A model generated the notes under the pieces. The model was given only the letters and a program-made list of their open reading frames with translations. It made no database searches and had not been told where the DNA came from. From Bacteroidota bacterium (lineage in GTDB: Bacteria; Bacteroidota; Bacteroidia; Bacteroidales; JAAAOM01), in NCBI GenBank assembly GCA_009908855.1, contig JAAAOM010000007.1, forward strand, positions 23,501-87,500: 64,000 bases of DNA. Direction: 5' to 3'. The translations under genes and the position numbers were made by a program. Positions 46,122 through 56,431 of this stretch are shown here, one piece after another (the stretch's first letter is position 1; every line of letters begins with the position of its first letter).

Positions 46122-47408
46122 TTAATCATATTTTGATTGAATAAACCAGAAATCGTACATTGAAAGGCTCACTTTAAACTGATGATATGTTTCCTGCATC
46201 AGTCCGCTATTGGTTGTACCATTCATTCCGTAACGATAACTGATATTAAAAGTGGTTCGCGATCCCCTGACCGGTAGTCCTATTCCTGCAGTTACGCCCC
46301 GATCGGTTATTTGCTTTGTATTTAATTTTAAGTACGTATTTGAGTAGTATCCGCCAGCTCTGAAAGACACATGGTTAAAATAACCGGTGAGCGATGTGGG
46401 GTCAGGTATATATTCTATTCCGATGCGATAGTCCTGGCTGTTTTCGAGGTTGCCCTGAATGCCGGGAAACCGGAAGGACGACCATTCTTCAAAATCGTAT
46501 TCCAGGGCTATCAGCAACTTGTTGTTAAATGTGTAGGCCGCACCAATTTTAAACTGCATGGGCAATGCCAGGTTTTCGTTGGCATTGTTGTTTACCAATG
46601 TATCACTGAAAAGCAGTTGGCCTAAATATAACGACTGGTTTAGTACTTGTTGGTCATATTTTCCGGTAACATTAATTTCGGGCCTGAAATACACACCGGC
46701 CTGCCATTTGTTTTTGCCAAAATTTTGTTCGTATTGGGCGCCAAGATCATAATACAAACCGCTTATTTGTGTTTCCTGCCTCCTGTTGGTTTGAGTCGTG
46801 TAAAATTCATCATCTATCAAAGCCAGGCTATTGAAATGATCAAGATTTCCGAACATATATTTAAGGTTCACACCCAATGATACATAGTCATTTATGGAAA
46901 ACCCTGTTCCAATGTAAACGCTGTTTAGCCCTCCTTCTCCGGTGAAATTTTGCATAACCGAATCTTCACCTGCTGTCTGGTCTGGCACGGCAACTTCCTG
47001 AATATTATAACCTGAGTAACTGAACGGATAGATACCGGCACTGGCTTTTAACCAACGTGTAATGGGAAAGCCCAGGGCAATATGGTCGAGCATTGAATTG
47101 TTAAACTCTCTCTTGTCGGTTGATGTTTCGTAAGTGGACAAACGACTTTTAAAGCCGACATCAAAAATAAAGGACAGGGTATCCTGACTGCTGTAACTGG
47201 CAGGGTTACCAGGATTAATAATGTTGGATGTACGCAACGGTGCGGTTATTCCGCCCAGGGCATCATTACGCCCAAAGCCTGCTTCATTGATATCTCCCAG
47301 TCCGTAACGCGTATAGGGAGATAATGTGTTTAATTGAGCGTGTAATTGGTGAAATGGGAAAATATGTATGCCTATAACAATTAATATTGCTCTAATGATT
47401 TGTTGCAT
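46122..47408 (-). CDS. Outer-membrane beta-barrel protein (conserved in Bacteroidota)
   Basis: A 428-residue exported protein, signal peptide ending HQLHAQ. The mature protein shows alternating aromatic/polar beta-strands and the start LNTLSPYTRYGLGDINEAGFGRN that marks a family of Bacteroidota outer-membrane proteins of unknown function, with a FadL/OmpP1-like look. The final strands end in a Tyr/Phe-rich segment. It overlaps the 3' end of coaX by 17 bases and precedes lptC. A porin or structural role is possible but not shown. Confidence 0.75.
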   Translation of the reverse strand: MQQIIRAILIVIGIHIFPFHQLHAQLNTLSPYTRYGLGDINEAGFGRNDALGGITAPLRTSNIINPGNPASYSSQDTLSFIFDVGFKSRLSTYETSTDKREFNNSMLDHIALGFPITRWLKASAGIYPFSYSGYNIQEVAVPDQTAGEDSVMQNFTGEGGLNSVYIGTGFSINDYVSLGVNLKYMFGNLDHFNSLALIDDEFYTTQTNRRQETQISGLYYDLGAQYEQNFGKNKWQAGVYFRPEINVTGKYDQQVLNQSLYLGQLLFSDTLVNNNANENLALPMQFKIGAAYTFNNKLLIALEYDFEEWSSFRFPGIQGNLENSQDYRIGIEYIPDPTSLTGYFNHVSFRAGGYYSNTYLKLNTKQITDRGVTAGIGLPVRGSRTTFNISYRYGMNGTTNSGLMQETYHQFKVSLSMYDFWFIQSKYD

Positions 47409-48123
47409 TGTAAGTTATAATTCTGTTTAATCCTTGTGCTACCAAATTTTGAACCACAAATATGGATTTTTTTATTTTATTATCAAAGAAGCCTGCATCG
47501 CCACCTGTAAGAATAATGTTGAGATGATTGTATTGTTGCTCATATTCCTGTATATATCCTTCTATTTCTTTAAGTACACCGTTCATAACACCATTTAATA
47601 CAGCATCGGGTGTAGTAGTACCCAGTTGTTTAAAGTGTGGTGTTGGCTTTTCTAAAGGCAAATTGGCTGTATATGCATTTAATGCTTTAAATCGAATATT
47701 GACGCCTGGTGAAATATTTCCTCCGATGTATTCATTGTTATGGTTAATCATATCAATTGTTAAGGCTGTTCCGGCATCAAATACCAAAACGTTTTGATCG
47801 GGGAAAATATTGTTGGCCGCTACTACGGCTGCAAGCCGGTCTTTACCGAGCGTTTCTGGACTTTGGTATAAATTGCGGATTGGTAAGGGTGTATGATGGG
47901 TAAATTCAATAAACTGATTGATATTTTCTGATAAGTAGCTTAACAAATCATTGTCAGCCTTTTGTACTGATGACAATATTCCGTTTGAAATGGAGAAATC
48001 CTGTATAATATTCCTGATCTCCTTCACTTGTAAATGATTCGTGCTATGTGTATGCACTTCGTTATCATCGGAGAAAACGGATAGTTTGGTGAACGTATTG
48101 CCAATATCAATAATAAGGTTCAT
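47392..48123 (-). CDS. coaX: Type III pantothenate kinase
   Basis: A 243-residue kinase for the first step of CoA synthesis. Family motifs are MNLIIDIGNTFTKLSVF (ATP/phosphate binding), LGKDRLAAVVAANN, NVLVFDAGTALTIDMI and YIGGNISPGVNIRFKAL, with LTGGDAGFF late. The type III form is not inhibited by CoA and commonly needs a monovalent cation. Its end overlaps the start of the beta-barrel gene by 17 bases. Confidence 0.93.
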   Translation of the reverse strand: MNLIIDIGNTFTKLSVFSDDNEVHTHSTNHLQVKEIRNIIQDFSISNGILSSVQKADNDLLSYLSENINQFIEFTHHTPLPIRNLYQSPETLGKDRLAAVVAANNIFPDQNVLVFDAGTALTIDMINHNNEYIGGNISPGVNIRFKALNAYTANLPLEKPTPHFKQLGTTTPDAVLNGVMNGVLKEIEGYIQEYEQQYNHLNIILTGGDAGFFDNKIKKSIFVVQNLVAQGLNRIITYNATNH

Positions 48124-48221
48124 GCATTTTTTATTTGGGTATCGGATTATTGTTTAAACCCGATAATTGTTTTTTCGACACCCTTGAAAAGACTAGCTTA
48201 TCAAGGGTTTTATTAACAATT

Positions 48222-49061
48222 TTAACTTGTCAAAGTAGAAATAACTATATCTTGAAAATCAACACAATCCGACTTGTTCCTTCCTGACCAAAAACCAAAA
48301 TGAATGTTTTCTATTTTTAAGTCATTTTTATTGATTATGTTCTTCAAATACCGCTCATTATAGGCGACATTTGCTTCTTTAACCTTTTCATCCAATAATG
48401 CATAATCACCTTTATTATAATTGAATTTCAATCCATTTTTGTTCTCCATTAATGCACGAGATTGATTATTTATAATAAAAAAGGTAGCTAAACAAGTTCC
48501 TCCTGGTTTTAATACGCGTTGAATTTGATTGAGGTAATTATCCACATCCTCAGGCATCATATGACTAAATACGGAAAACAGAAACACCAAATCAAACTCA
48601 TTATCCATGTATGGAAATACAAAGCTTTTGGCTTCATCCTTGGTTTTTAAATTGTATAAATCGTTTCGTAGATCAATGTGTTGGAAATTAAAATTGGGGT
48701 AATTTTTACTGATTTTTTGTTGGCACCATTTTATACCCGATTTCACCACGTCAAATCCTTCATACGAACCATGCTCATTCAAAAATTGAGTTAAAGGAAC
48801 CGCCACACGACCAATACCACAGCCAATATCCAGTACTCTATGCTCAGCCTTAAGTCCCCCGTATGTTTTTAGCTGTTCAACAAATTGATTGCCTTGCCTT
48901 TTAAAATCTCCATGCCCAACAAAAATTTTACCTTTTGGTGGAGTTAATGAGTCCCGTTTACCGGTTAATTTATCCACAAAGTCAGTAGGTAAGAAATAAA
49001 GTCTTCTTGTAAGATATCTAAGTTCAGGATTTAGTCGGTAGTATAATGATCTTTTGTCCAT
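48222..49061 (-). CDS. Class I SAM-dependent methyltransferase
   Basis: A 279-residue enzyme with the SAM-binding motif RVLDIGCGIGRVAVPL, an acidic residue after GSYEGFDVVKSGI, and the post-motif LKPGGTCLATFFIINNQ. The track ORF begins at TTG 49,085; ATG 49,061 (MDKRSLYYRLNPELRY) is preferred. The substrate is not evident. The genes on either side do not suggest a pathway, so this is given only at family level. Confidence 0.82.
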   Translation of the reverse strand: MDKRSLYYRLNPELRYLTRRLYFLPTDFVDKLTGKRDSLTPPKGKIFVGHGDFKRQGNQFVEQLKTYGGLKAEHRVLDIGCGIGRVAVPLTQFLNEHGSYEGFDVVKSGIKWCQQKISKNYPNFNFQHIDLRNDLYNLKTKDEAKSFVFPYMDNEFDLVFLFSVFSHMMPEDVDNYLNQIQRVLKPGGTCLATFFIINNQSRALMENKNGLKFNYNKGDYALLDEKVKEANVAYNERYLKNIINKNDLKIENIHFGFWSGRNKSDCVDFQDIVISTLTS

Positions 49062-49195
49062 GTGCCATAATAATAAAAATGCCAAAGATACTTTTTTTGA
49101 AGTATGTTAAAAATCTAAAGTAGAATTAATGGCTATTAGTTTAGGACAATTATAAAAATAAATCATTTCAGTTGTGCTATTAAATAATTAAAATC

Positions 49196-49228
49196 AAAAA
49201 AAGCTGTCCCTTTTGAGACAGCTTTTGG
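49196..49228 (-). terminator. Intrinsic terminator after the PKD surface-protein gene
   Basis: On the - strand AAAGCTGTC and GACAGCTTT form a 9-bp stem with an 8-base loop, followed by more than six T. It lies about 25 bases after the stop of the surface-protein gene. Confidence 0.8.
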
Positions 49229-49252
49229 TTTGTGTTGATTAATAAGAGAAAA

Positions 49253-51061
49253 TTATTCAATTTGCATGAAAAGCGTTTCTACATTATCAGCCGACCTTAC
49301 TGAGACAAAATAATTACCGGGTTTAAGGTCTGCCACGTTCAATCGGATGTTATTTTCACCGTATTCCAACACCTTTTTATGCAAGGCAATTCGTTTACCA
49401 ACGGCATTGATAATTTCGATATGAACTTTCTGATTATGTGAAACAATGGTTTGTAAATTCACATATTCATTAGCAGGATTAGGATACAATTTAACCTGTC
49501 CGGTAAATATTCGGCTTATGTTATCAGGGGTATCCGTGGTATCCGGGTTGTTGGTTGTATCATTCATACAATCTTCAATATCAATAAGGAAATAAGAAGT
49601 GTCAGCAGCTCCGCAATTGTTGGTAACAATGAGCTGTACTTCGTATTCGCCCACATTGGTGTAAGTATGTGTTACTTCTGAGAAGGCTGTCTCTTCGGTA
49701 GTCATATTACCGTCGCCAAATATCCATTTATGGGATGAACCACCGAATCCATAAAATGTAATTTCTTCATCGACACATGCTTCTGTAACATCGGATTCTA
49801 TTTCGCCATCAACGTCGGACAGTTCCGTTGTAACCGTTACCTGTCTTGTGATCGTAATGGAGTTTCCGCAGCCATTGGTTATGGTAACAGTCATTTCATA
49901 TTCACCAACGGATGAATAGGCATGTGAGATGAGTTCAATCATTAATTCATCGTCGTACTCTATATCGGTTGACACCGTTCCGTCTCCAAAGTCTACCTTT
50001 TCAACATTACCCGGATAAACAGCTACAATCACCTCGTCATTCGGGCATACCTCGTCTTCCAGTAATTCAACTTCATAGTTTTCTGCAATTGGCTGAATGG
50101 AACTGGTTATAGTAACTGTTGTCATCACAGTGGCCGTATCGCCGCACGGGTTCACAGCGGTTAAACTAACTTCGTATTCCCCTTCACTATTATAAATGTG
50201 ATAGGGCATTGGGTCAGTTGAGGTTGTTCCGTCTCCCAAATCCCATTCAATGAAATCGAAATTGTTATCGACTTCAAAATATACCCGGTCATTGATACAG
50301 CTAACGGAATTTGAAATATCATAGTCAACCTCGTCAATTTCAATTGAATTAACCACGTAAACCGTATCATAAAGGGTGGTATCCTGGTCGCAATCATTGG
50401 TAATAATAACGGATATGGGATATGGACCGGCAAATTCCAGTCTATAATACAAGTCACTTGATGTTTCATAAATGGTGTCCTCATCTATAATATAGGTGTA
50501 ATAAGCATATCCGCCTGATGGGTCCATCTCAAATGGTTCGTTCGGACAAACCGTATCTTTTGATAATTCAAGTGATGGTGATCCGTCAAAATATTCATTG
50601 TTTACAATTTTAACGGTATCGTATAATAGGGTGTCATAGCCGCAACCGTTTTCCAGTTCGAGTTCTATAGGATATATTCCGGCGTTCAAATAACCGTAAC
50701 TAATTTCAGGGCAGTCGGATGAATTTGAGTCGCCAAAACGCCAGGTAAATTTACTTGCAATAATGTTGCCGGCATCAAAATCAATCTCGGTTTTGGGGCA
50801 GGCTTCTTTTGGATAGATGGAATAATTGAAAAATTCATCAGCCGGGAAACCCTGGCCCATATCTTTTACTTTTATGGATTTGGTAATGGTGTCGGAGCCA
50901 CATTTATACGAATTGGCTATCAGCTTGGCCTCATAGGTTCCCGCACTTTTATATGCATGATCAACGGGGTCGTCATCACTAATCTTTCCATCGCCGAAAT
51001 CGATATACCACGAATGGTAGTTTTGGGGTAACGGGACATTAAATTTAATTTTTTCGTTAAC
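49253..51061 (-). pseudogene. PKD-repeat surface protein with T9SS type A sorting domain, 3' part of a split gene
   Basis: This is the larger piece of a gene cut by an in-frame TGA at 51,062-51,064. The frame stays open across the whole span; the track shows only the part after the first ATG (50,860). It encodes at least four PKD/SPRT-like beta domains, each with an FGDG or LGDG core (IEWDLGDGTTSTDP, KVDFGDGTVSTD, HKWIFGDGNMTTEE) and a GEYEV...CG end. A T9SS type A sorting domain ends it (VKLYPNPANEYVNLQT, HIEIINAVGKRI, LKPGNYFVSV). The whole protein would be an adhesin-like cell-surface protein exported by the T9SS. As read, this part lacks its own start and signal peptide. Confidence 0.75.
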
Positions 51062-51413
51062 TCATGCACTGTCTTTGGAGACGATTAAACCAGCCTCGGG
51101 CACGCCTTCAATCTTTATGGTTTTGGATGTAGCGCCCAGATAGGCGAAACCATCATAGGCATAGAGGGTGATGGAATAGGAGCCGGAATTTTCAAATGTT
51201 AATACAGTATCTTCCGCATTGTAGAAAGTACCGCCAATATTCCAGGAGTAATTATCTCCTACAGCACTGGTATTGATAAATTCCACCTCAACAGGAGCAC
51301 AATCCCCTGAGAATGCAACATCAAAAGAAATTTGTGCTTTCAATTGACCGGGGATGAATACCAGCAGGGTTGAGAGAAACAAAAAAGGATTGAATAATTG
51401 ATCTCATGTTCAT
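51062..51413 (-). pseudogene. 5' part of the split PKD surface-protein gene, with a frameshift in the signal peptide
   Basis: The ORF ends at an in-frame TGA where neighbouring repeats have Cys (DSA-TGA-VNEKIKF; compare ACPKTEIDF and ACVDEEITF). A second lesion lies upstream. The ATGs at 51,413 and 51,407 read MNMRSIIQSF, then run into a six-T tract and shift frame. With five T the reading would be MRSIIQSFLFLSTLLVFIPG followed by QLKAQ, a normal signal peptide. As written, only a TTG at 51,382 can start the frame, giving a hydrophobic stretch without the usual basic end. Both lesions together point to a decayed gene, sequencing errors, or phase variation at the T-run. Confidence 0.7.
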
Positions 51414-51532
51414 AATAATTTAAGTTAAGACTATGGGTTTGACATAGTCAAAAGTAAATCATTATACAGCTTACTGACGGTCAGAAACTTACTTTAGACA
51501 AAGTTTAGACAATAACGGGTAACAGTAGGTTT

Positions 51533-54500
51533 TTAAGCGGTAATATTGTCCACTAGTTTATACGCTTCATAGATATCCGGAATATGCCGGGTGGTCATGA
51601 TCAATTTGTCCTTTTCTTCTTTCATTTTAAATTGTTTAGGATGAGACTGAACGTACTGCAATATGGTCTGGAAGGTATATGTCTGGTAATATTCAGATGA
51701 TTGATCGGAAATAAAATGGATAATCATTTGCTGATTTTTCAGTATGATTTTTTCAAATCCGAGCCGGATGGCTTTCCAGCGTAACCGAACAACCATAAAC
51801 AGGTCTTTGGTAACTTGTGGTATTTCACCGAACCGATCGACCAGGGAAGCCTCAAATTGTTGAAGGTCTTCTTCATTTTCAATATTATCCAGTTCACGGT
51901 AGAGCCTGATGCGTTCGCTTACATTATTGATATAATCTTCCGGGAAATGCATCTCAAAATCTGTGTCGATATAACTATCCTGCAGAAAGTTTTTAGGTTG
52001 ATCGTCCTTTTTCTCATCGGTTGTAAACAGGTCTTTGAATTCTGTTTCTTTCAGCTCCATTACGGCCTCATCCAAAATACGGTGATAGGTTTCAAAACCA
52101 ATATCACTGATATACCCGCTTTGCTCGGCACCCAGGAGGTTTCCGGCACCGCGAATATCCAGGTCCTGCATGGCAATGTTAAATCCGCTTCCCAAATCAC
52201 TGAATTCTTCAATGGCATTCAGTCGGCGGCGTGCTTCACCGGGCAATACAGATAGGGGAGGAGCCAACAAATAACAAAAGGCTTTGGTGTTGGACCTTCC
52301 TACGCGCCCCCTCAACTGATGCAGGTCGCTGAGGCCAAAGTTTTGGGCATTGTTTATAAAGATGGTATTGGCGTTGGGTATATCCAATCCTGATTCGATT
52401 ATGGTTGTGGCAATCAGTACATCGTAATCGCCATTGATGTAATCCAGCATAATCTGTTCCAACTGCTTACCTTCCATTTGGCCATGGGCCACTATGGTTT
52501 TAACTCCGGGACAAACACGGTTAATGGTTACCTGTATTTCCGATATGTTTTGTATGCGGTTATGAATAAAGAAAACCTGTCCGCCCCGGTTCACCTCGTA
52601 AAATATACCTTCTCTTATAATGTCTTCATTGAACGTATGCAGTTCCGTAATAATCGGATGCCTGTTGGGTGGCGGTGTATGAAGAATTGACAGGTCTCTT
52701 GCGCCCATTAACGAAAACTGTAAAGTGCGGGGTATGGGTGTGGCCGTTAAGGTTAGCGTGTCTACATTGATTTTTAACGCGCGTAGTTTTTCTTTGGCTG
52801 ACACCCCAAATTTTTGTTCCTCATCGACAATCAGCAGTCCGAGGTCATGGAATTTTATATCCTTTCCCAGAAGCCTGTGCGTACCAATGAGGATATCGAC
52901 TTCTCCTTTCTCAAGTTTCGACAAAATTTCGCGTTGTTCTTTGGCCTTTTTCAGTCGGCTTATGTAGGCGATGTTACAGGGAAAATCTTTTAATCGATCG
53001 GTAAATGTTTTATAATGCTGTAAGGCTAAAATGGTGGTTGGTACCAGAATGGCCACCTGCTTACTGTCGGTAACAGCTTTGAAAGCGGCACGCACGGCAA
53101 TTTCAGTTTTGCCAAAGCCCACGTCGCCACAAACCAGCCGGTCCATGGGCATGGCATTTTCCATATCTTCTTTAACGGCTTTTGTCGATTTTTCCTGATC
53201 GGGTGTATCCTCAAAAAAGAATGAGGCTTCCAGCTCTTTTTGCAGGTAGGAGTCGGTAGAAAACGCATATCCCTTTTCCTCCTTGCGTTTGGCATAGAGG
53301 GCAATCAATTCCTTGGCAATGTCTTTCACCTTTTTCTTGGTGTTCTGTTTCAGTTTTTGCCAGGCACCGCTGCCCAGTTTATAAATCCTGGGTGCATCAC
53401 CGTCTTTCCCCTTGTATTTGGATATGCGATGGAGGGAGTGAATACTTACATACAATATATCATTGTCACGATAAATGAGGCGGACAGCTTCCTGCCTTTT
53501 GCCATTCACATCGATTTTGTCCAACCCGCCAAATTTACCGATACCATGATCAATATGAACCACATAATCGCCCGGCTGCAATGAGCTTAATTCTTTCAGG
53601 GTCAGACTTTCTTTACGGTTGAAATTGGTGGATACTTTGTGACGGTGGTAGCGCTCGAATATCTGATGATCGGTATAACAGCATATTTGCAATGTATGGT
53701 CGGTAAACCCTTCGTGTAGCGAACATAGCACCGGCTTAAATACCACGTTATGGCCAATATCGGTAAAAATAGATTCCAGACGTTCGATTTGTTTTTCGCT
53801 CTCCGATACAATAAAATTGGTATATCCCTTTTCGGTATTGGCTGCCAGGTTTTCGCCCAGTAGTTCGAAACTTTTGTTAAAGGCTGGTTGGGGAGCGGTA
53901 TCAAAATCAATTTGATAGGGATCAGTAAGGTTTGAATAATTACCGTATTCAATTACCGGGTAAGTTAATATCCTGTCTAATAGCTGATTTCCTGTTGCCA
54001 ATACCACTGTTTTGGCCAGGTCGGAAGTTTCATCCAGCATTGATTGATCAGTGGAATCATACAATTCGTTTATTTTGTTTTTAATATATCCTGTATCCGG
54101 CGTCCATATATGCAGGTTTTTGGGAAAATGATCAAGAAATATTTCTCTTGTTTGTTCAATCTGTGCATCCTGTACATTCGGAATAATGGATAGTTTTTCA
54201 AATTTCCGTTGAGAAAGCTGGGTATTTAGATCAAATGACCGGATGGATTCGACTTCATCACCAAAAAAATCGATTCGAAAAGGCAGGTCGTTGGCATAAG
54301 AGAAAATATCCACAATGCTGCCGCGTATGGAGTACTGACCGGGTTCATATACAAAATCAACACGCTTGAACTGGTATTCATGCAGCACTTCATTTACAAA
54401 ATCAATCGACAGTGAGTCGCCGGATTTGATCTCCAACGTATTTTTTATAAGTTTTTGTTGTGAAATCACCTTTTCGATAAGTGCTTCAGGATAGGTCACG

Positions 54501-54880
54501 ATAATCAATGGCTCAACCGATACCTGGGCGCTATAGGTATTTAACGTTTGTAATACGTCGGTACGCTGTATGATGCTCTCGGGATCGGTTTGTTGGTACT
54601 GAACAGAACGCTTATAGCCGGAAGGAAAGAACTTAAGTTGGTCTTTGTCAAAATAATTCAGTAAATCGCTATATATGTAAGCTGCAGCATCTTTTTCAAG
54701 AGCAACAATCAGGTGCACATTTTTACAAACGGTAATAGCTTCGGCCAGGAGTAAATTCTTCGAACTGCCCGACAATCCTTTCAGCAAAACAGCTGGTTTA
54801 TTGGCCTGCAATGATTCTGTTAACTGACTGAATAATGGGTGATTACTGTATATATGAAGAAGTTTCCCGTGATTTTCCAT
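51533..54880 (-). CDS. mfd: Transcription-repair coupling factor
   Basis: A 1115-residue DNA translocase that removes stalled RNA polymerase and recruits UvrA to lesions. Domains in order are the UvrB-like N-terminal module (about 1-330), the RNA-polymerase-interacting CarD-like domain (LKELSSLQPGDYVVHIDHGI, about 425-490), the RecG-like helicase with Walker A GDVGFGKTEIAVRAA and DEEQ box, the second helicase lobe (VAHGQMEGKQLEQIM, ATTIIESGLDIPNANTI, QLRGRVGRS), and the TRCF C-terminal domain (about 960-1060). All motifs are intact. Confidence 0.97.
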   Translation of the reverse strand: MENHGKLLHIYSNHPLFSQLTESLQANKPAVLLKGLSGSSKNLLLAEAITVCKNVHLIVALEKDAAAYIYSDLLNYFDKDQLKFFPSGYKRSVQYQQTDPESIIQRTDVLQTLNTYSAQVSVEPLIIVTYPEALIEKVISQQKLIKNTLEIKSGDSLSIDFVNEVLHEYQFKRVDFVYEPGQYSIRGSIVDIFSYANDLPFRIDFFGDEVESIRSFDLNTQLSQRKFEKLSIIPNVQDAQIEQTREIFLDHFPKNLHIWTPDTGYIKNKINELYDSTDQSMLDETSDLAKTVVLATGNQLLDRILTYPVIEYGNYSNLTDPYQIDFDTAPQPAFNKSFELLGENLAANTEKGYTNFIVSESEKQIERLESIFTDIGHNVVFKPVLCSLHEGFTDHTLQICCYTDHQIFERYHRHKVSTNFNRKESLTLKELSSLQPGDYVVHIDHGIGKFGGLDKIDVNGKRQEAVRLIYRDNDILYVSIHSLHRISKYKGKDGDAPRIYKLGSGAWQKLKQNTKKKVKDIAKELIALYAKRKEEKGYAFSTDSYLQKELEASFFFEDTPDQEKSTKAVKEDMENAMPMDRLVCGDVGFGKTEIAVRAAFKAVTDSKQVAILVPTTILALQHYKTFTDRLKDFPCNIAYISRLKKAKEQREILSKLEKGEVDILIGTHRLLGKDIKFHDLGLLIVDEEQKFGVSAKEKLRALKINVDTLTLTATPIPRTLQFSLMGARDLSILHTPPPNRHPIITELHTFNEDIIREGIFYEVNRGGQVFFIHNRIQNISEIQVTINRVCPGVKTIVAHGQMEGKQLEQIMLDYINGDYDVLIATTIIESGLDIPNANTIFINNAQNFGLSDLHQLRGRVGRSNTKAFCYLLAPPLSVLPGEARRRLNAIEEFSDLGSGFNIAMQDLDIRGAGNLLGAEQSGYISDIGFETYHRILDEAVMELKETEFKDLFTTDEKKDDQPKNFLQDSYIDTDFEMHFPEDYINNVSERIRLYRELDNIENEEDLQQFEASLVDRFGEIPQVTKDLFMVVRLRWKAIRLGFEKIILKNQQMIIHFISDQSSEYYQTYTFQTILQYVQSHPKQFKMKEEKDKLIMTTRHIPDIYEAYKLVDNITA

Positions 54881-55134
54881 ACCTGCCTTAAAAAGGTCGC
54901 AAGTAATAAATTTATTGTATGATTATCAACAAAAAATATTGTTGGCTATAAGGTATTTGTTTGCTATTTTGGATGGTATTTCCATGCAAAAGTCACAAAG
55001 AGTAAGGCGTGCATAATCGATTGTAAAGCTATCGGGAATTAAACCTGCTCCTTTATTTATTTAACTTGTAAGACGCTAAAAGAGAATATTCATCGCGAAG
55101 TAAACAAGCTATAACTTATCGATCCCTGCGATCT

Positions 55135-55142
55135 TATTTTTG
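55135..55142 (+). promoter_or_regulatory. -7 promoter element upstream of the aspartokinase
   Basis: TATTTTTG matches TAnnTTTG and ends on the G of the track's GTG start at 55,142. It therefore favours the ATG at 55,172, with a leader of about 23 bases. No TTG is seen at the -33 distance. Confidence 0.4.
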
Positions 55143-55171
55143 TGGACTTTGCGTTAAAAACATTTGATAAC

Positions 55172-56431
55172 ATGAAAATTTTCAAATTCGGCGGTGCCTC
55201 CGTAAAGGATGCCAATGGTGTTCGCAACCTTGCAAAAATATTGGCTGGTTATAGCGAACCTAAAATAGTGGTTGTCTCGGCTATGGGTAAAATGACCAAT
55301 GCTTTGGAAAAGGTGTTGGAAGCATACATGAATAAAAATCATGAAACCCGTGAATGGCTCGATGAGGTCTTCCGGTTTCATGATTCTGTTATGAAAGATT
55401 TATTTGACGATTCGTTCTATTTAAAAGTCAGAAATCAGTTCAAGTCTATGTTTGAAGGACTGCATCAAAAAATACATTCCCAACCGTCATTAAATTATCA
55501 TTACGAGTACGATCAAATGGTGAGTTTTGGTGAGCTTTTTTCCACCTTTATCATTTCAGCTTACCTTCAGGAAAAGGGCATCCAATGCAAATGGATGGAT
55601 ATCAGGCATTATTTAAAGTCTGACGATCAATTTCGGGATGCCAATATCAACTATGATTTATCACAGAAATATGTTCAGGAAGCATTTGATTTTTCGGATA
55701 CATCCTGTTACATCACCCAGGGATTTTTGGCTTCAACCATAAATAACTTAACAACTACGCTGGGCCGCGAAGGATCGGATTTCACTGCGGCTGTTTTAGC
55801 TTATTTATTAGATATAGAAGAGGTAACTATTTTGAAAGACGTATCGGGCATCTTAAATGCCGATCCGAAGTGGATGGATGATACCATTAAGCTGGAACGG
55901 ATTTCCTACGATGATTCCATTGAACTGGCTTATTACGGAGCCAGTGTTGTGCATCCCAAAACCATTCAGCCCCTGAAAAGAAAAAATATTGTCTTGTATG
56001 TAAAATCGTTCATCAACCCCGATGAACCAGGCACACTGGTTTGTGATTCCGATGACAGGTATATGCCATGTTGTTTTGTGCGTAAAACCGATCAGGTATT
56101 GTTGAAAATTGCTACGGTTGACTTTTCATTCATGGCCGAAAAAAACCTGCAAAAGATATTGGGCTGTTTTGCACAGGCAGGATTAAAGGTAAACATTATG
56201 CAAAATACCGCTGTTCAGTTTGATGTTTGTGTTAATAACGACAAATTTCGCATTGAGCATTTATTGGCACTGCTTACACAGGATTTTGATGTTGAATTCA
56301 TCAGGCAGGTTGAAATAATCACCTTGTATTATTATAATGCTGAAACACTCGAAAGAATAAGGCAGGGTAAGGAAATACTTCTTGAACAGCGCACCCCAAA
56401 AACAGCGCTTATGGTGGTGAAAACACATTGA
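55172..56431 (+). CDS. Aspartate kinase (Bacteroidota type)
   Basis: This enzyme phosphorylates L-aspartate, the first step to lysine, threonine, methionine and diaminopimelate. Signatures are MKIFKFGGASVKDANGVRNL, IVVVSAMGKMTNALEKVL, TTLGREGSDFTAAVLAYLL and VTILKDVSGILNADPKW, and YYGASVVHPKTIQPLKRKNI. ACT-like regulatory sequence follows (about 300-415). The track start is GTG 55,142, but ATG 55,172 fits the family and the promoter. A second aspartokinase of another subfamily lies at 58,649. Its stop codon abuts the stop of the convergent gene with no gap. Confidence 0.9.
   Translation: MKIFKFGGASVKDANGVRNLAKILAGYSEPKIVVVSAMGKMTNALEKVLEAYMNKNHETREWLDEVFRFHDSVMKDLFDDSFYLKVRNQFKSMFEGLHQKIHSQPSLNYHYEYDQMVSFGELFSTFIISAYLQEKGIQCKWMDIRHYLKSDDQFRDANINYDLSQKYVQEAFDFSDTSCYITQGFLASTINNLTTTLGREGSDFTAAVLAYLLDIEEVTILKDVSGILNADPKWMDDTIKLERISYDDSIELAYYGASVVHPKTIQPLKRKNIVLYVKSFINPDEPGTLVCDSDDRYMPCCFVRKTDQVLLKIATVDFSFMAEKNLQKILGCFAQAGLKVNIMQNTAVQFDVCVNNDKFRIEHLLALLTQDFDVEFIRQVEIITLYYYNAETLERIRQGKEILLEQRTPKTALMVVKTH

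Noticed and set aside
51062-51064. Selenocysteine insertion at TGA
   Set aside because: No selenocysteine-element hairpin is apparent after the TGA, and the protein is a PKD surface protein with a second lesion in its signal peptide; mutation or error is simpler.
54881-55171. Lysine riboswitch upstream of the aspartokinase
   Set aside because: The 291-base gap shows no L-box-like conserved core, and the promoter element lies just before the gene, leaving a leader of about 23 bases.
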